In this document: positions 7,257 to 15,921 of the stretch, piece after piece
How positions within the stretch are numbered: position 1 is the first letter of the stretch
How the letters are laid out: the number at the start of each line of letters is the position of its first letter
From: Stappia indica
GTDB taxonomy: Bacteria > Pseudomonadota > Alphaproteobacteria > Rhizobiales > Stappiaceae
Direction of reading: 5' to 3'
DNA length: 64,000 nt
Assembly: GCF_001696535.1 (NCBI RefSeq)
Contig: NZ_MBQE01000002.1
Coordinates: forward strand, 659,177-723,176
The notes under the pieces: model-generated
Seen by the model: only the letters and a program-made list of their open reading frames with translations
The model's database searches: none
Told to the model about the DNA's origin: nothing
Made by a program: the position numbers and the translations under genes

Positions 7257-8709
7257 GACAGGCCTCGACCATGGTGCGTGCGCCCCGCCCGGCAAGGCCC
7301 GCATGGGCCTCGACGAGACGGGTGCGGAACGCCGTGTTGCCGGCAAGGCTTGCCGGAAAGATCTCGCGAAGCGCCAAGAGGGCGGCGACCTTGGCGTTCG
7401 AGCCTTCGGCCGCATCGCACAGGGCGCGCAGGCGCTCGGACATGGGATCGCGCACGTCGATGGGGTTTCCCGAAAGATCGGTGCCGCCGACATAGGTCAT
7501 CCAGGCGGCGACCGCGAGGATGAGGCCCGACATCGGCCGGCCGGCGGCAAGCCCTTCCTCCAGCTGACCGAGAATGCGCTGCGGCAGTTTCTGCGAGCCG
7601 TCCATGGCGATTTGCCAGGTGCGGTGGCGGATCGCCGGATTGGCGTAGCGCTCCTTCAGCCGCGCCGCATAGGCGGCGAGATCGACGCCGGGCGGCGGGG
7701 TGAGACCGGGCAGGATCTCGTCGGCCCACAGGTGATCCAGAAAGGCCGAGAAGGCGGGATCCGCGACGGTGTCGGCGATGGTCTCGTGCCCGGCGAGATA
7801 GCCGAGATAGGCGAGCGAGCTGTGCGTGCCGTTGAGGCAGCGCAGCTTCATCAGCTCGTACGGGGCGACGTCCGCGACGAGTTCCGCGCCGCTTGCGCCA
7901 AGGTCCGGCCGGTCGCCGCCGACGAAATCGTCTTCGATCACCCACTGGCGGAACGGCTCGTGCAGCACCGGGCTTTCGTCGCGGCAGCCGATCAGACGGG
8001 CGACATGGTCGAGATCGGCCGGGCTTGTCGCCGGCACGATGCGGTCGACCATGGTGGAGGGGAAGCGCCCCTCCGCCGCGATCCATGCGGACAGGGCAGG
8101 GTCGATCCGCTCGGCCAGCTCCAGCACCAGGCCGCGCAGCATCGCGCCGTTGTGGGGAAGGTTGTCGCAGGTCAGCACGGTGAAGGGCTTCATCCCCGCA
8201 TCGCGGCGGCGGGCGAGCGCGCGCACCAGGAAGCCGAGTGCCGAGGCGGGCCGGGCCGGATCGGAAAGATCGGCCGCGATGTCGGGATGGGCGAGCGACA
8301 GGCGCCCGGTCGCCGGCTCGTGGCAATAGCCCTTTTCTGTGACGGTAAGGGTGACGATCCGGGTGGCGGGGGCGGCCATCAGCGCGACCACGGCTTCCGG
8401 GTCTTCCGGCGCGACGAGGACGCCGGCCAGCACGTCGACGATACGCGGAACCTCGCCGCCGGGGGCGAGCTCCAGCGCGGTATAGGCGAAGTCCTGCGGC
8501 GCCAGCCGGTCGCGCTGGTCGGGCCGCTTCAGCGAGACACCGACAATTCCCCAGTCGCCGCCGGATGCGGCCATCGCCTCGGCGACATAGAGGGCGCCGT
8601 GGGCGCGGAAGAAGGCGCCGAGGCCGAGATGGACGATGCCGGTGCCGGGGCGGGGACCTTCGCGGCGCGGCTTCAGGCGGGGCAGGTCAGCGGGCAAGCC
8701 AGCCTCCAT
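7249..8709 (-). CDS. uxuB: Fructuronate reductase (mannitol dehydrogenase family)
   Basis: 486 residues of the polyol-specific long-chain dehydrogenase family. The N-terminal Rossmann motif is IVHLGLGAFFRAH. The family's catalytic region is present as KLRCLNGTHSSLAYLGY. It reduces D-fructuronate to D-mannonate with NADH, upstream of UxuA. Tagaturonate and mannitol dehydrogenases share this fold. Because no separate uxaB-like gene is seen, this enzyme might also serve the galacturonate branch; that is inference. The start overlaps the end of kduD by 23 nt. Confidence 0.9.
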   Translation of the reverse strand: MEAGLPADLPRLKPRREGPRPGTGIVHLGLGAFFRAHGALYVAEAMAASGGDWGIVGVSLKRPDQRDRLAPQDFAYTALELAPGGEVPRIVDVLAGVLVAPEDPEAVVALMAAPATRIVTLTVTEKGYCHEPATGRLSLAHPDIAADLSDPARPASALGFLVRALARRRDAGMKPFTVLTCDNLPHNGAMLRGLVLELAERIDPALSAWIAAEGRFPSTMVDRIVPATSPADLDHVARLIGCRDESPVLHEPFRQWVIEDDFVGGDRPDLGASGAELVADVAPYELMKLRCLNGTHSSLAYLGYLAGHETIADTVADPAFSAFLDHLWADEILPGLTPPPGVDLAAYAARLKERYANPAIRHRTWQIAMDGSQKLPQRILGQLEEGLAAGRPMSGLILAVAAWMTYVGGTDLSGNPIDVRDPMSERLRALCDAAEGSNAKVAALLALREIFPASLAGNTAFRTRLVEAHAGLAGRGARTMVEACHA

Positions 8710-9430
8710 CGACAGGGATCACCGCGCCGTGCACGTAGCGGGCGGCCGGGGAGCAGAGGAAGACGGCGGTGCCGGCAATATCCTCGGGCGCGCCCCAGTG
8801 GCCGGCCGGGATGCGGTCGAGGATCGCGGCGGAGCGGTCCGGGTCCTCGCGCAGCGCCTTGGTGTTGTTGGTGGCGATGTAGCCGGGCGCAATGGCGTTG
8901 ACGTTGATGCCCTTGGCTGCCCATTCGTTGGCGAGGATCTTGGTTATCCCCGCAACCCCGTGCTTGGCGGCGGTGTAGGACGGCACGCGGATGCCGCCCT
9001 GGAAGGACAGCATCGAGGCGATATTGACCACCGCGCCGCCCTCGCCGCGCGCCAGCAGGTCGCGAGCGAAGGCCTGGGTGGTGAAGAACAGCGCCTTGAG
9101 ATTGACGTCCATCACCGCGTCCCAGTCGTCTTCGGTGAAGTCGACGCTGTCCCCGCGGCGGATAATGCCGGCATTGTTGACGAGGAGCGAATGTCCCGTG
9201 CCGGCGAAGACGTCGCGGGCCGCCATCGGGTTGGCGAGATCGAGGGTCCGCGAGGTCGCACGGCCGCCGGCAGCTTCGATCGCGGCGACCGTCTCACTGC
9301 AGGAGCGGCGGCCGGCGCAGGTCACTTCCGCGCCGGCTGCAGCCAGCGCGAGGGCGATGGCCTGGCCGATGCCGGTATTGGCGCCGGTCACCAGCGCCTT
9401 GCGGCCGGAGAGCGAGAAGGAGGTGCTCAT
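8687..9430 (-). CDS. kduD: KduD-type short-chain dehydrogenase (2-deoxy-D-gluconate 3-dehydrogenase)
   Basis: 247 residues, classical SDR. The cofactor motif is TGANTGIG (about residues 15-22), followed by NNAG (LLVNNAGII). The catalytic Ser is in NIASMLSFQGG, and Y/K in YTAAKHG. The C-terminus VIPVDGGWLAR is typical of KduD. KduD oxidises 2,5-diketo-3-deoxygluconate/KDG-type intermediates with NAD(H). The start at 9430 forms an ATGA overlap with the kduI stop, which excludes the longer upstream frame. Cotranscription with kduI supports the assignment to pectin/uronate breakdown. Confidence 0.9.
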   Translation of the reverse strand: MSTSFSLSGRKALVTGANTGIGQAIALALAAAGAEVTCAGRRSCSETVAAIEAAGGRATSRTLDLANPMAARDVFAGTGHSLLVNNAGIIRRGDSVDFTEDDWDAVMDVNLKALFFTTQAFARDLLARGEGGAVVNIASMLSFQGGIRVPSYTAAKHGVAGITKILANEWAAKGINVNAIAPGYIATNNTKALREDPDRSAAILDRIPAGHWGAPEDIAGTAVFLCSPAARYVHGAVIPVDGGWLAR

Positions 9431-10251
9431 TTCATCTCCGCCATGCTGACGAAATCCATGTCCTTGTAGTCGACGTTGTCGCCGGCCATCGCCCAGATGA
9501 ACGTGTAGCTGCCGGTGCCGGCGCCCGAATGGATCGACCAGGGCGGCGAGATCGCGGCTTCCTCGTTGGCGACGATGAGGTGGCGGGTCTGCTGCGGCTC
9601 GCCCATCAGGTGCAGGACGCGCTGATCCTCCGTCATGTCGAAATAGAGATAGGCCTCCATCCGCCGGTCGTGGACATGGGCCGGCATGGTGTTCCACACC
9701 GAGCCGTCCTCCAGCGTGGTATAGCCCAGCACGAGCTGGCAGCTTTCCATCACCAGCGGATGGACGAACTGGTTGATGGTCCGCTTGTTGGAGGTCTCGG
9801 TAGCGCCGAGCTTCAGGCTGTTGGCCTCCGACAGGCGGATCAGCCGCGTGGGCAGGGTGCGGTGGGCCGGGGCGGAAGTGATGTAGAACCGCCCGCCGCC
9901 GGAGAAGGTGACCGGGCCGGCGCCCATGCCGAGATAGAGCACGTCGCCGCGCTCCAGCGTCCAGCTTCCCTCTTGCGTGGAGACCTCGCCGGTGGCGCCG
10001 ATATTGACCACGGCCATCTCGCGCCGCTCCAGGAAGGTGGCGGTGCGGGTCTCCTCGACCTTGTCGAGGGTGAGCTTGCCGGCGCCCGGCACCGCGCCGC
10101 CCAGCACGAAGCGGTCGTAATGGGTGTAGACGAGGCGGATCTCGCCGTCGCGGAACAGGTCCCCGGCATGGAAGTGGCGGCGCAGCTCGTCCGTGTCCAT
10201 GCCCTTGGCATGGTCCTGGTGGACGGCGTGGCGGGTCTCGACGCTCAGCAT
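9427..10251 (-). CDS. kduI: 4-deoxy-L-threo-5-hexosulose-uronate ketol-isomerase KduI
   Basis: 274 residues, as in E. coli KduI (278). The conserved zinc-binding cupin segment is visible as MPAHVHDRRMEAYLYFD, with a further His in SPPWSIHSG. KduI isomerises 5-keto-4-deoxyuronate (DKI) to 2,5-diketo-3-deoxygluconate, feeding KduD. The start at 10251 follows GGAGCC. The much longer open frame extending to 12378 upstream is an Arg/His-rich shadow of the TRAP genes. The presence of kduI means unsaturated uronates from pectin or alginate-like polymers can enter this operon. Confidence 0.95.
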   Translation of the reverse strand: MLSVETRHAVHQDHAKGMDTDELRRHFHAGDLFRDGEIRLVYTHYDRFVLGGAVPGAGKLTLDKVEETRTATFLERREMAVVNIGATGEVSTQEGSWTLERGDVLYLGMGAGPVTFSGGGRFYITSAPAHRTLPTRLIRLSEANSLKLGATETSNKRTINQFVHPLVMESCQLVLGYTTLEDGSVWNTMPAHVHDRRMEAYLYFDMTEDQRVLHLMGEPQQTRHLIVANEEAAISPPWSIHSGAGTGSYTFIWAMAGDNVDYKDMDFVSMAEMK

Positions 10252-10283
10252 GGCGGCTCCTTGAAGGGGTGGGGTTTGCAGGA

Positions 10284-10613
10284 TCAGAGGAAGTCGTCGC
10301 GGCGCGGCGTGAAGCCGTCGATCAGGCGCCCGGCCTGAAGGCAGCGGCAACCGTGCACCGCGTTGGACGGGATGACGAAACTGTCCCCGGGGCCGACCTC
10401 GAATTCCTCGCCGTCGAGCGAGAAGACGAAGCGGCCGCTTTCCACATAGGTCGACTGGATGTGCGGATGGTTGTGCAGCGGGCCTTCGGCTCCGGCTTCG
10501 AAGGTGAAGGCGACGACCATCATCTGCGGGCTGTCGGCGACGACGCGGCGGGTGACGCCGGGGCCGGTCGCAACTTCCGGAAAGGCGGCAAGGGGAGACA
10601 TGGCGGGCGACAT
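10284..10613 (-). CDS. Cupin-domain protein, KdgF-like
   Basis: 109 residues forming a single small cupin barrel. Metal-ligand motif 1 is GPLHNHPHIQSTYVESG and motif 2 is PGDSFVIPSNAVHGC. The family (KdgF) promotes conversion of 4,5-unsaturated uronate monomers to the linear ketouronate DKI, the substrate of KduI. The position directly upstream of kduI supports this role. GGAG lies 7 nt before the ATG at 10613; a second ATG at 10601 is possible. The 18 bp gap to the TRAP large-subunit gene keeps it in the operon. Confidence 0.8.
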   Translation of the reverse strand: MSPAMSPLAAFPEVATGPGVTRRVVADSPQMMVVAFTFEAGAEGPLHNHPHIQSTYVESGRFVFSLDGEEFEVGPGDSFVIPSNAVHGCRCLQAGRLIDGFTPRRDDFL

Positions 10614-10631
10614 CGGCGGGCTCCGGTTCGA

Positions 10632-11912
10632 TCAGTGGAACAGCGAGGGCAGCCAGAGCGACAGGGACGGCACGTAGGTCACGAGCATCAGGGTCGCGAA
10701 GGCGGCGAAGTAGAAGGGCCAGATCGTCCTGACCGCATCCCAGACGGTGATCCGGCCGACGGCGCAGCCGACGAAGAGCACCGCCCCGACGGGAGGCGTA
10801 CACAGGCCGATGCCGAGGTTGAGGATCAGGATCACGCCGAAATGGACCGGATCGACGCCGAAGGCCTGGGCGACGGGCAGGAAGATCGGCGTGGTGATGA
10901 CGATCAGCGGCGACATGTCCATGAAGGTGCCGAGGATCAGCAGGATCACGTTGATCAGCAGCAGGACCAGAAGCGGGTTCTGCGAGATGTCCTGCATGAA
11001 GGCGACGAGCGTTGCCGGCACCCTCAGATAGGCGAGCAGCCAGCCGAAGGAGGCGGCGCAGCCGATCACCAGCAGCACCATCGCGGTGGTGCGCACGGCC
11101 GCGGTGGTCGCCAGCACGAAGTTCTGCCAGTGCATGGTGCGATAGGCGACGGCGGTGATGAAGAGCGCGTAGACGACCGCGATGCAGGAGCTCTCCGAGG
11201 CGGTGAAGATGCCCGAACGCACGCCGCCGAAGATGATGGCGATCAGCAGGATGCCGGGGGTCGCGTTGATCAGCAGGTGGCCGACCATGCCCCAGCCCTG
11301 GAACGGATCGATGGGGTAGTTGCGCTTCTTGGCGACGTACCAGGCCGCGAACATCAGCGACAGCGCCAGCAGCAGGCCCGGCAGGATGCCGGCGGTGAAC
11401 AGGTCGGCGATGGAGATGCGCCCGCCTGCCGAGATCGAGTAGATGATCATGTTGTGCGAGGGCGGCAGCATCAACGCGATGATCGAGGAGACCACCGTGA
11501 CGTTGACGCCGTAGTCGACGTCGTAGCCGCGGGCCTTCATCTGCGGGATCATCAGGCCGCCGATTGCGGACGCATCGGCCGCAGCCGAGCCGGAGATGCC
11601 GCCGAACAGCACCGAGGCGGTGATGTTGACCTGGCCGAGGCCGCCGCGCAGATGGCCGACCAGCGCGCCGGCCAGCGCCACCAGTCGGCGGGCGATATCC
11701 CCGCGCACCATTAGTTCGCCGGCATAGATAAAGAAGGGGATCGCCATCAGCGCGAAGACCGAGACGCCGGAGTTCAGCCGCTGGAACACGACGACCGGCG
11801 GCAGGCCGATATAGACGATGGTGGCGAAGGACGAGACGCCGAGGCAGAAGGCGACGGGCGTGCCGATCAGCAGCAGGGTGGTGAAGGTGCCGAAGAGGAT
11901 CAACAGTTCCAT
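10632..11912 (-). CDS. TRAP transporter large permease subunit (DctM family)
   Basis: 426 residues, very hydrophobic, with about 12 predicted membrane helices. Typical DctM features include LFGTFTTLLLIGTPVAFCLG at the N-terminus, the GGISGSAAADASAIG motif, and LNLGIGLCTPPVGAVLFVG. The protein is the sodium-coupled translocating subunit of a TRAP transporter. Embedded in the uronate operon with the partner genes dctQ and dctP, it most likely imports hexuronates or unsaturated uronates. It starts 3 bp after the dctQ stop. Confidence 0.93.
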   Translation of the reverse strand: MELLILFGTFTTLLLIGTPVAFCLGVSSFATIVYIGLPPVVVFQRLNSGVSVFALMAIPFFIYAGELMVRGDIARRLVALAGALVGHLRGGLGQVNITASVLFGGISGSAAADASAIGGLMIPQMKARGYDVDYGVNVTVVSSIIALMLPPSHNMIIYSISAGGRISIADLFTAGILPGLLLALSLMFAAWYVAKKRNYPIDPFQGWGMVGHLLINATPGILLIAIIFGGVRSGIFTASESSCIAVVYALFITAVAYRTMHWQNFVLATTAAVRTTAMVLLVIGCAASFGWLLAYLRVPATLVAFMQDISQNPLLVLLLINVILLILGTFMDMSPLIVITTPIFLPVAQAFGVDPVHFGVILILNLGIGLCTPPVGAVLFVGCAVGRITVWDAVRTIWPFYFAAFATLMLVTYVPSLSLWLPSLFH

Positions 11913-11915
11913 CGG

Positions 11916-12425
11916 TCAATCCTCCAGTTCGGTTTCGCCGAAGCGGGCGGTCGGCAGGCCGGCGGCGCGGCGGGCAAGGCGCTCGAGCGAGAACAGGACG
12001 ATGAGGATCCCGCCGCCGACGAGCGGCAGGAAGTCGAACGCGCCGGAAATGCCGAGCGAGGGCAGCTTGTTGCCGGCGGTCTTTTCGGCGAGTTCCGCGC
12101 CGAACCAGACCATGCCTCCGCCGAAGGCGATGACGACGGCGTCGGAGATCGAATGCAGCACCAGCTTGACCTTCAGCGGCAGCACGTAGAGCAGCACGTC
12201 GAAGGACAGGTGGTAGCCTTCGCGGATGCCGACGGCGGCGCCCAGGAAGATGAACCAGCCCATCAGCATCACCGATGCCGGCTCCGTCCAGGACTGGCTG
12301 TCGTTGAGCACGTAGCGGTAGAAGACCTGGACCGAAATGAATGCGGTCATCAGCACGAGGCCCGTGCCCGACAGCCACAGGGCGATGCGGCCCATGGTGC
12401 CCGTGATCCGCGCGATGTCGCGCAT
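11916..12425 (-). CDS. TRAP transporter small permease subunit (DctQ family)
   Basis: About 169 residues with four membrane helices; SVQVFYRYVLNDSQSWTEPA is the typical DctQ loop between helices 1 and 2. It supports the large subunit in a TRAP transporter. Two starts are possible: ATG at 12425, used here, with a close AAGGG, and TTG at 12437, which has a better-spaced GGAGG. It lies between dctP and dctM in the uronate operon and is separated from dctP by a strong hairpin. Confidence 0.88.
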   Translation of the reverse strand: MRDIARITGTMGRIALWLSGTGLVLMTAFISVQVFYRYVLNDSQSWTEPASVMLMGWFIFLGAAVGIREGYHLSFDVLLYVLPLKVKLVLHSISDAVVIAFGGGMVWFGAELAEKTAGNKLPSLGISGAFDFLPLVGGGILIVLFSLERLARRAAGLPTARFGETELED

Positions 12426-12460
12426 TGTCCCTTGCAAGATGCGTCCTCCCGGCAAGAAGA

Positions 12461-12489
12461 AACCCGCGGCGAACCGGCCGCCGCGGGTT
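12461..12489 (-). terminator. Intercistronic hairpin after dctP (attenuator-like)
   Basis: An 11-bp perfect stem, AACCCGCGGCG (12461-12471) with CGCCGCGGGTT (12479-12489), and a 7-nt loop. In the minus-strand transcript it is followed by the T-rich TTTCTTCTT. It lies between the binding-protein gene and the permease genes. Such elements typically stabilise or partially terminate the message, so that binding protein exceeds permease. Confidence 0.7.
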
Positions 12490-12505
12490 CGAGGTCAGGC
12501 AGGGA

Positions 12506-13486
12506 TCACTCGGTCGCCTGGATGCGGGCGACGACGTCCTTCAGCTTGTCGGAGGTCACGTATTTCTCGTAGACCGGCTTCATCGCCTCGATGAAGGGCG
12601 TCTTGTCGATGTTGTTGACGATCTTGACGCCGGCCTCGCGGACCTTGGCCTCGGAGGCCGCCTCGCGCTCGGCCCACAGCTTGCGCATGTGCGGGACGGA
12701 GTCCTTGGCGGCCTGGCGGATCAGCGCCTGGTCTTCGGCCGAGAGCTTGTCCCAGCTCTTCTTCGACATGACCAGGACTTCCGGCACGATCAGGTGCTCG
12801 TCGAGCGTGTAGTAGCCGGCGACCTCGAAGTGGCCGGAGCTCTCGAAGGACGGCCAGTTGTTCTCGGCGCCGTCGATGACGCCGGTCTGGATCGAGGAAT
12901 AGACCTCGCCATAGGGCATCGGCGTCGCGTTGGCGCCGAGCGCGTTGACCATGTCGACGAACAGGTCCGACTGCATGACGCGGAACTTCATGCCCGACAG
13001 GTCGGCCATGTTCTCGACCGGCTTCTGGCGGTTGTAGAAGGAGCGCGAGCCGGCGTCGTAGAAGACCAGGCCGACGAGATCATGGTCGGAGAACGCGTCG
13101 AGGATCTCCTGGCCGATCGGGCCGTCCATCACCTTGTGCATGTGGTCGACGGAGCGGAAGATGTAGGGCAGCGAGGGAACCTGAGTCTCCTCGATGATGT
13201 TGTTGAACGGCCCGAGCGAGACGCGGTTCATGTCGATCACGCCGAACTGGGTCTGCTCGATCGTGTCCTTCTCCTGGCCGAGCTGGGCCGAGTGGAACAC
13301 CTCGATCTCGATGCGGCCGTTGGAGCGCTCCTTGACGAGCTCACCGAGATACTTGACCGCCTCGACGGTCGGGTAGCCGTCCGGATGGGTGTCCGAGGAC
13401 CGCAGGACGATGTCGGCCGCCTGCACCGTCATGGCGGAGGCGGCGAGCAGCCCGAAGGCCGCCGTCATGGTCTTCCAGTGTTTCAT
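12506..13486 (-). CDS. TRAP transporter solute-binding protein (DctP family)
   Basis: 326 residues. The N-terminal signal peptide [20 protein letters not shown] ends near VQAAD, giving a periplasmic protein. DctP hallmarks include [32 protein letters not shown] with the family's conserved Arg for carboxylate binding, and [18 protein letters not shown]. The ligand is expected to be a uronate because of the surrounding catabolic genes. GGAGG precedes the ATG. It starts 33 bp after the uxaC stop. Confidence 0.93.
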   Translation of the reverse strand: MKHWKTMTAAFGLLAASAMTVQAADIVLRSSDTHPDGYPTVEAVKYLGELVKERSNGRIEIEVFHSAQLGQEKDTIEQTQFGVIDMNRVSLGPFNNIIEETQVPSLPYIFRSVDHMHKVMDGPIGQEILDAFSDHDLVGLVFYDAGSRSFYNRQKPVENMADLSGMKFRVMQSDLFVDMVNALGANATPMPYGEVYSSIQTGVIDGAENNWPSFESSGHFEVAGYYTLDEHLIVPEVLVMSKKSWDKLSAEDQALIRQAAKDSVPHMRKLWAEREAASEAKVREAGVKIVNNIDKTPFIEAMKPVYEKYVTSDKLKDVVARIQATE

Positions 13487-13519
13487 GTTCAGTTCCTCCC
13501 TAGAGCAGTTTCAGCCCGG

Positions 13520-14926
13520 TCACAGCCTGTAGGCGGCCTTGACCAGGGTATAGGTGAGGTCGCGTGCGACCTCGTATGCCTCGCCTTCGCCGAGCCTCCC
13601 TGTGGCGACGAGTGTGGCGAGGAATGCCGCATCCGACCGCCGGGCCACGTCGTGGCGGGCGGGGATGGAACAGAAGGCGCGGGTGTCGTCGTTGAACCCC
13701 ACGGTGTTGTAGAAACCGGCGGTTTCCGTCGCCATCTCGCGAAAACGGCGCATGCCCTCCGCGCTGTCGTGGAACCACCAGGGCGGGCCGAGGCGCAGCA
13801 CCGGATAGGCGCCGGCAAGGGGCGCCAGTTCACGGGCGTAGGAGGTCTCGTCCAGGGTGAAGAGGATGATGGTGAGGCCGGGCTCGTGTCCGACCGCGTC
13901 GAGCAGCGGCTTGAGCGCGCGCACGTAGTCGGTGCGCGTCGGGACGTCGAAGCCCTTGTCGCGGCCGTGCCGTGCCAGCACGGCAGGGGAATGGTTGCGG
14001 AAGGCGCCGGGGTGGATCTGCATCACCAGCCCGTCGTCGAGGCTCATGCGCGCCATCTCGGTCAGCATGTGGCCGCGGAAGCGGTCGGCTTCCTCCGCCG
14101 TGCAGCGCCCGGCCAGCGCCTTGTCGAAGAGGCCGGCGGCCTCGGTCGGCGAAAGGTCCTCGGTGCGGGCGCTGGGCGCGCCGTGATCGGTCGAGGTGGC
14201 GCCGTGCTGCTTGAAGAAGGCCCGGCGGGCCCGGTGGGCGGCGAGATAGCCGTGCCAGCTCCTCGTGTCCTCGCCGGTGATCTCCCCGAGACGGGCGACG
14301 TTGGCGGCAAAGCCCTCGAACTCGGGATCGATCACCGCATCGGGCCGATAGGCGGTGATAACCCGGCCGCCCCAGCCGCTGTCGCGGATCGTGCGGTGAT
14401 GCTCCAGCGGGTCCAGCGCCGGTTCCGTCGTGGCGATGACCTCGATGTTGAAGCGATCGAACAGGGCACGCGGTCGGAATTCGGGGCGAGCGAGACAGTC
14501 GGCAATGTGGTCGTAGATGCGCGTCGCGGTCTTTGGACCCAGCGGCTCGTCGATGCCGAAGACCTCCTGGAAGGCGTGGTTCAGCCAGAGCGCGGAGGGC
14601 GTCCCGCGGAAGAGGTAGAAATTGTCGGCGAAGAGCTGCCAGATGCGGCGCGGGTCGCGCTCGCTTGTCCCGCCGTCGACGCGGGGCACGCCGAGATCGG
14701 TCAGCGCGATGCCCTGCGAGCACAGCATGCGGAAGACGTAGTGGTCCGGCACGACGAAAAGCTCGGCCGGGTCGGGGAACGGCTCGTTCAGCGCGAACCA
14801 GGCCGGATCCGTGTGGCCGTGGGGGCTGACGATCGGCAGGTCGCGGATGGTCCGATAGATGTCGCGGGCAAGGCCGCGCGTGCGCGGCTCCACCGGAAAC
14901 AGCCGGTCCTCGTCCAGTAGCGCCAT
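13520..14926 (-). CDS. uxaC: Glucuronate (uronate) isomerase UxaC
   Basis: 468 residues, the usual UxaC length (about 470). Amidohydrolase-like metal residues are visible in IVSPHGHTDPAWF near the N-terminus, and MLTEMARMSLDDGLVMQIHPG and FSIPARHDVARR further on. It isomerises D-glucuronate to D-fructuronate and D-galacturonate to D-tagaturonate. The start is set by GGGAGG 6 nt upstream of the ATG at 14926. It is the promoter-proximal gene of the ten-gene hexuronate operon. Confidence 0.95.
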   Translation of the reverse strand: MALLDEDRLFPVEPRTRGLARDIYRTIRDLPIVSPHGHTDPAWFALNEPFPDPAELFVVPDHYVFRMLCSQGIALTDLGVPRVDGGTSERDPRRIWQLFADNFYLFRGTPSALWLNHAFQEVFGIDEPLGPKTATRIYDHIADCLARPEFRPRALFDRFNIEVIATTEPALDPLEHHRTIRDSGWGGRVITAYRPDAVIDPEFEGFAANVARLGEITGEDTRSWHGYLAAHRARRAFFKQHGATSTDHGAPSARTEDLSPTEAAGLFDKALAGRCTAEEADRFRGHMLTEMARMSLDDGLVMQIHPGAFRNHSPAVLARHGRDKGFDVPTRTDYVRALKPLLDAVGHEPGLTIILFTLDETSYARELAPLAGAYPVLRLGPPWWFHDSAEGMRRFREMATETAGFYNTVGFNDDTRAFCSIPARHDVARRSDAAFLATLVATGRLGEGEAYEVARDLTYTLVKAAYRL

Positions 14927-14984
14927 TCCGATCCTCCCTGCCGCCCCGGTCGCGTTTTCCGCGTCTCGTTCTTGGGGCTGGCGA

Positions 14985-15027
14985 ACTAACTAGTAATCTA
15001 ATATGTTAGTCGACAAGTTGAGTCAAC
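14985..15027. promoter_or_regulatory. Uronate operon promoter and GntR operator region
   Basis: On the minus strand TTGACT (15026-15021) is followed after 17 bp by TATTAG (15003-14998), a good promoter for uxaC. Two inverted repeats overlap it: ACTAAC (14985-14990) / GTTAGT (15005-15010), and GTTGA (15017-15021) / TCAAC (15023-15027). Both are AT-rich islands in a GC-rich genome. They lie in the 268-bp divergent region between the operon and the GntR gene, the expected place for an ExuR/UxuR-type operator. Confidence 0.65.
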
Positions 15028-15194
15028 GCCTCCCGAAACAGGGGCGGCGAATTGTCAAACCGGGCGGCAGTCGCTAGGACGAGCCTCCCGGCAAATGCCG
15101 GAAAACCGGCGCGGACGACACGTCCGGCAGCGCGGCGCCAAGGCCTCGTCCGATCTTGCGGGCGGGCTGCGGTGGTCGCAGGGAGGGCAGGTGA

Positions 15195-15896
15195 ATGACG
15201 GAACAGATCAAGCTCAGGACGCTCGACATGTCGCGCGTGCCGTCCGTGACCGATCTGGTGTTTGCCGAGCTCTACAATCGGGTGGTCGGGCTCGACCTGC
15301 TGCCCGGCACCAAGCTGTCGGAGGCCGAAGTCGCCAAGCAGATGGGGGTCAGCCGGCAGCCGGTGCGCGATGCCTTCTACCGGCTGTCGCAGCAGGGCTT
15401 CCTGCTGATCCGTCCGCAGCGCGCCACGGTGGTGACGCCGATCTCGGTGGAGGCGGTGCACCGGGCCCGCTTCATCCGCACCGCGCTCGAACTGGAGACG
15501 ATGCGCGCGGCCATGGCCAACATGACCGAGGCGGAGATGGGCGAGCTGGAAGACATGATCGGCGAGCAGGAAAAGGCGGTGGATCGCGACGACCGGGCCG
15601 GCTTCCATGCGCTCGACGACAGCTTCCACAACCGCATCTGCGAGATCGCCGGGCAGGGGCACGTGTGGGCACTGATCCGCGACCACAAGGCCCATATGGA
15701 TCGGGTCCGCTACCTGTCGCTGGAAAACGGCGCCCGGCTGGCGCTGAACGACCACATCTCCATCCTGGCGGCGGTGCGCGGCGGCGACCAGGACGGGGCG
15801 ATCACGCGGATGCGGTCGCATCTGGCCCGTATCGCCGGCATCATCGACGATATTCGGGCCGCCCACGCAGACTATTTCGATCCCGACGAGGCCTGA
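15195..15896 (+). CDS. GntR-family regulator (FCD/FadR subfamily), probable uronate regulator
   Basis: 233 residues. An N-terminal winged helix contains LSEAEVAKQMGVSRQPVRDA and FLLIRPQRATVVTPIS. An all-helical C-terminal FCD domain has the metal-site residues in DRAGFHALDDSFHNRI and in the closing MRSHLARI. Sugar-acid-responsive regulators such as ExuR and UxuR belong to this subfamily. It is divergent from the uronate operon and is the obvious candidate to control it. The ATG at 15195 follows GGGAGGGCAGG. Confidence 0.85.
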   Translation: MTEQIKLRTLDMSRVPSVTDLVFAELYNRVVGLDLLPGTKLSEAEVAKQMGVSRQPVRDAFYRLSQQGFLLIRPQRATVVTPISVEAVHRARFIRTALELETMRAAMANMTEAEMGELEDMIGEQEKAVDRDDRAGFHALDDSFHNRICEIAGQGHVWALIRDHKAHMDRVRYLSLENGARLALNDHISILAAVRGGDQDGAITRMRSHLARIAGIIDDIRAAHADYFDPDEA

Positions 15897-15921
15897 GGAG
15901 AGGGGCGCGCCGGTCAGTCCG

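Noticed and set aside
10252..12378. Long N-terminal extension of the kduI frame (983 codons in all)
   Set aside because: The extension is antisense-frame translation of the TRAP genes; KduI has a canonical length and start at 10251.
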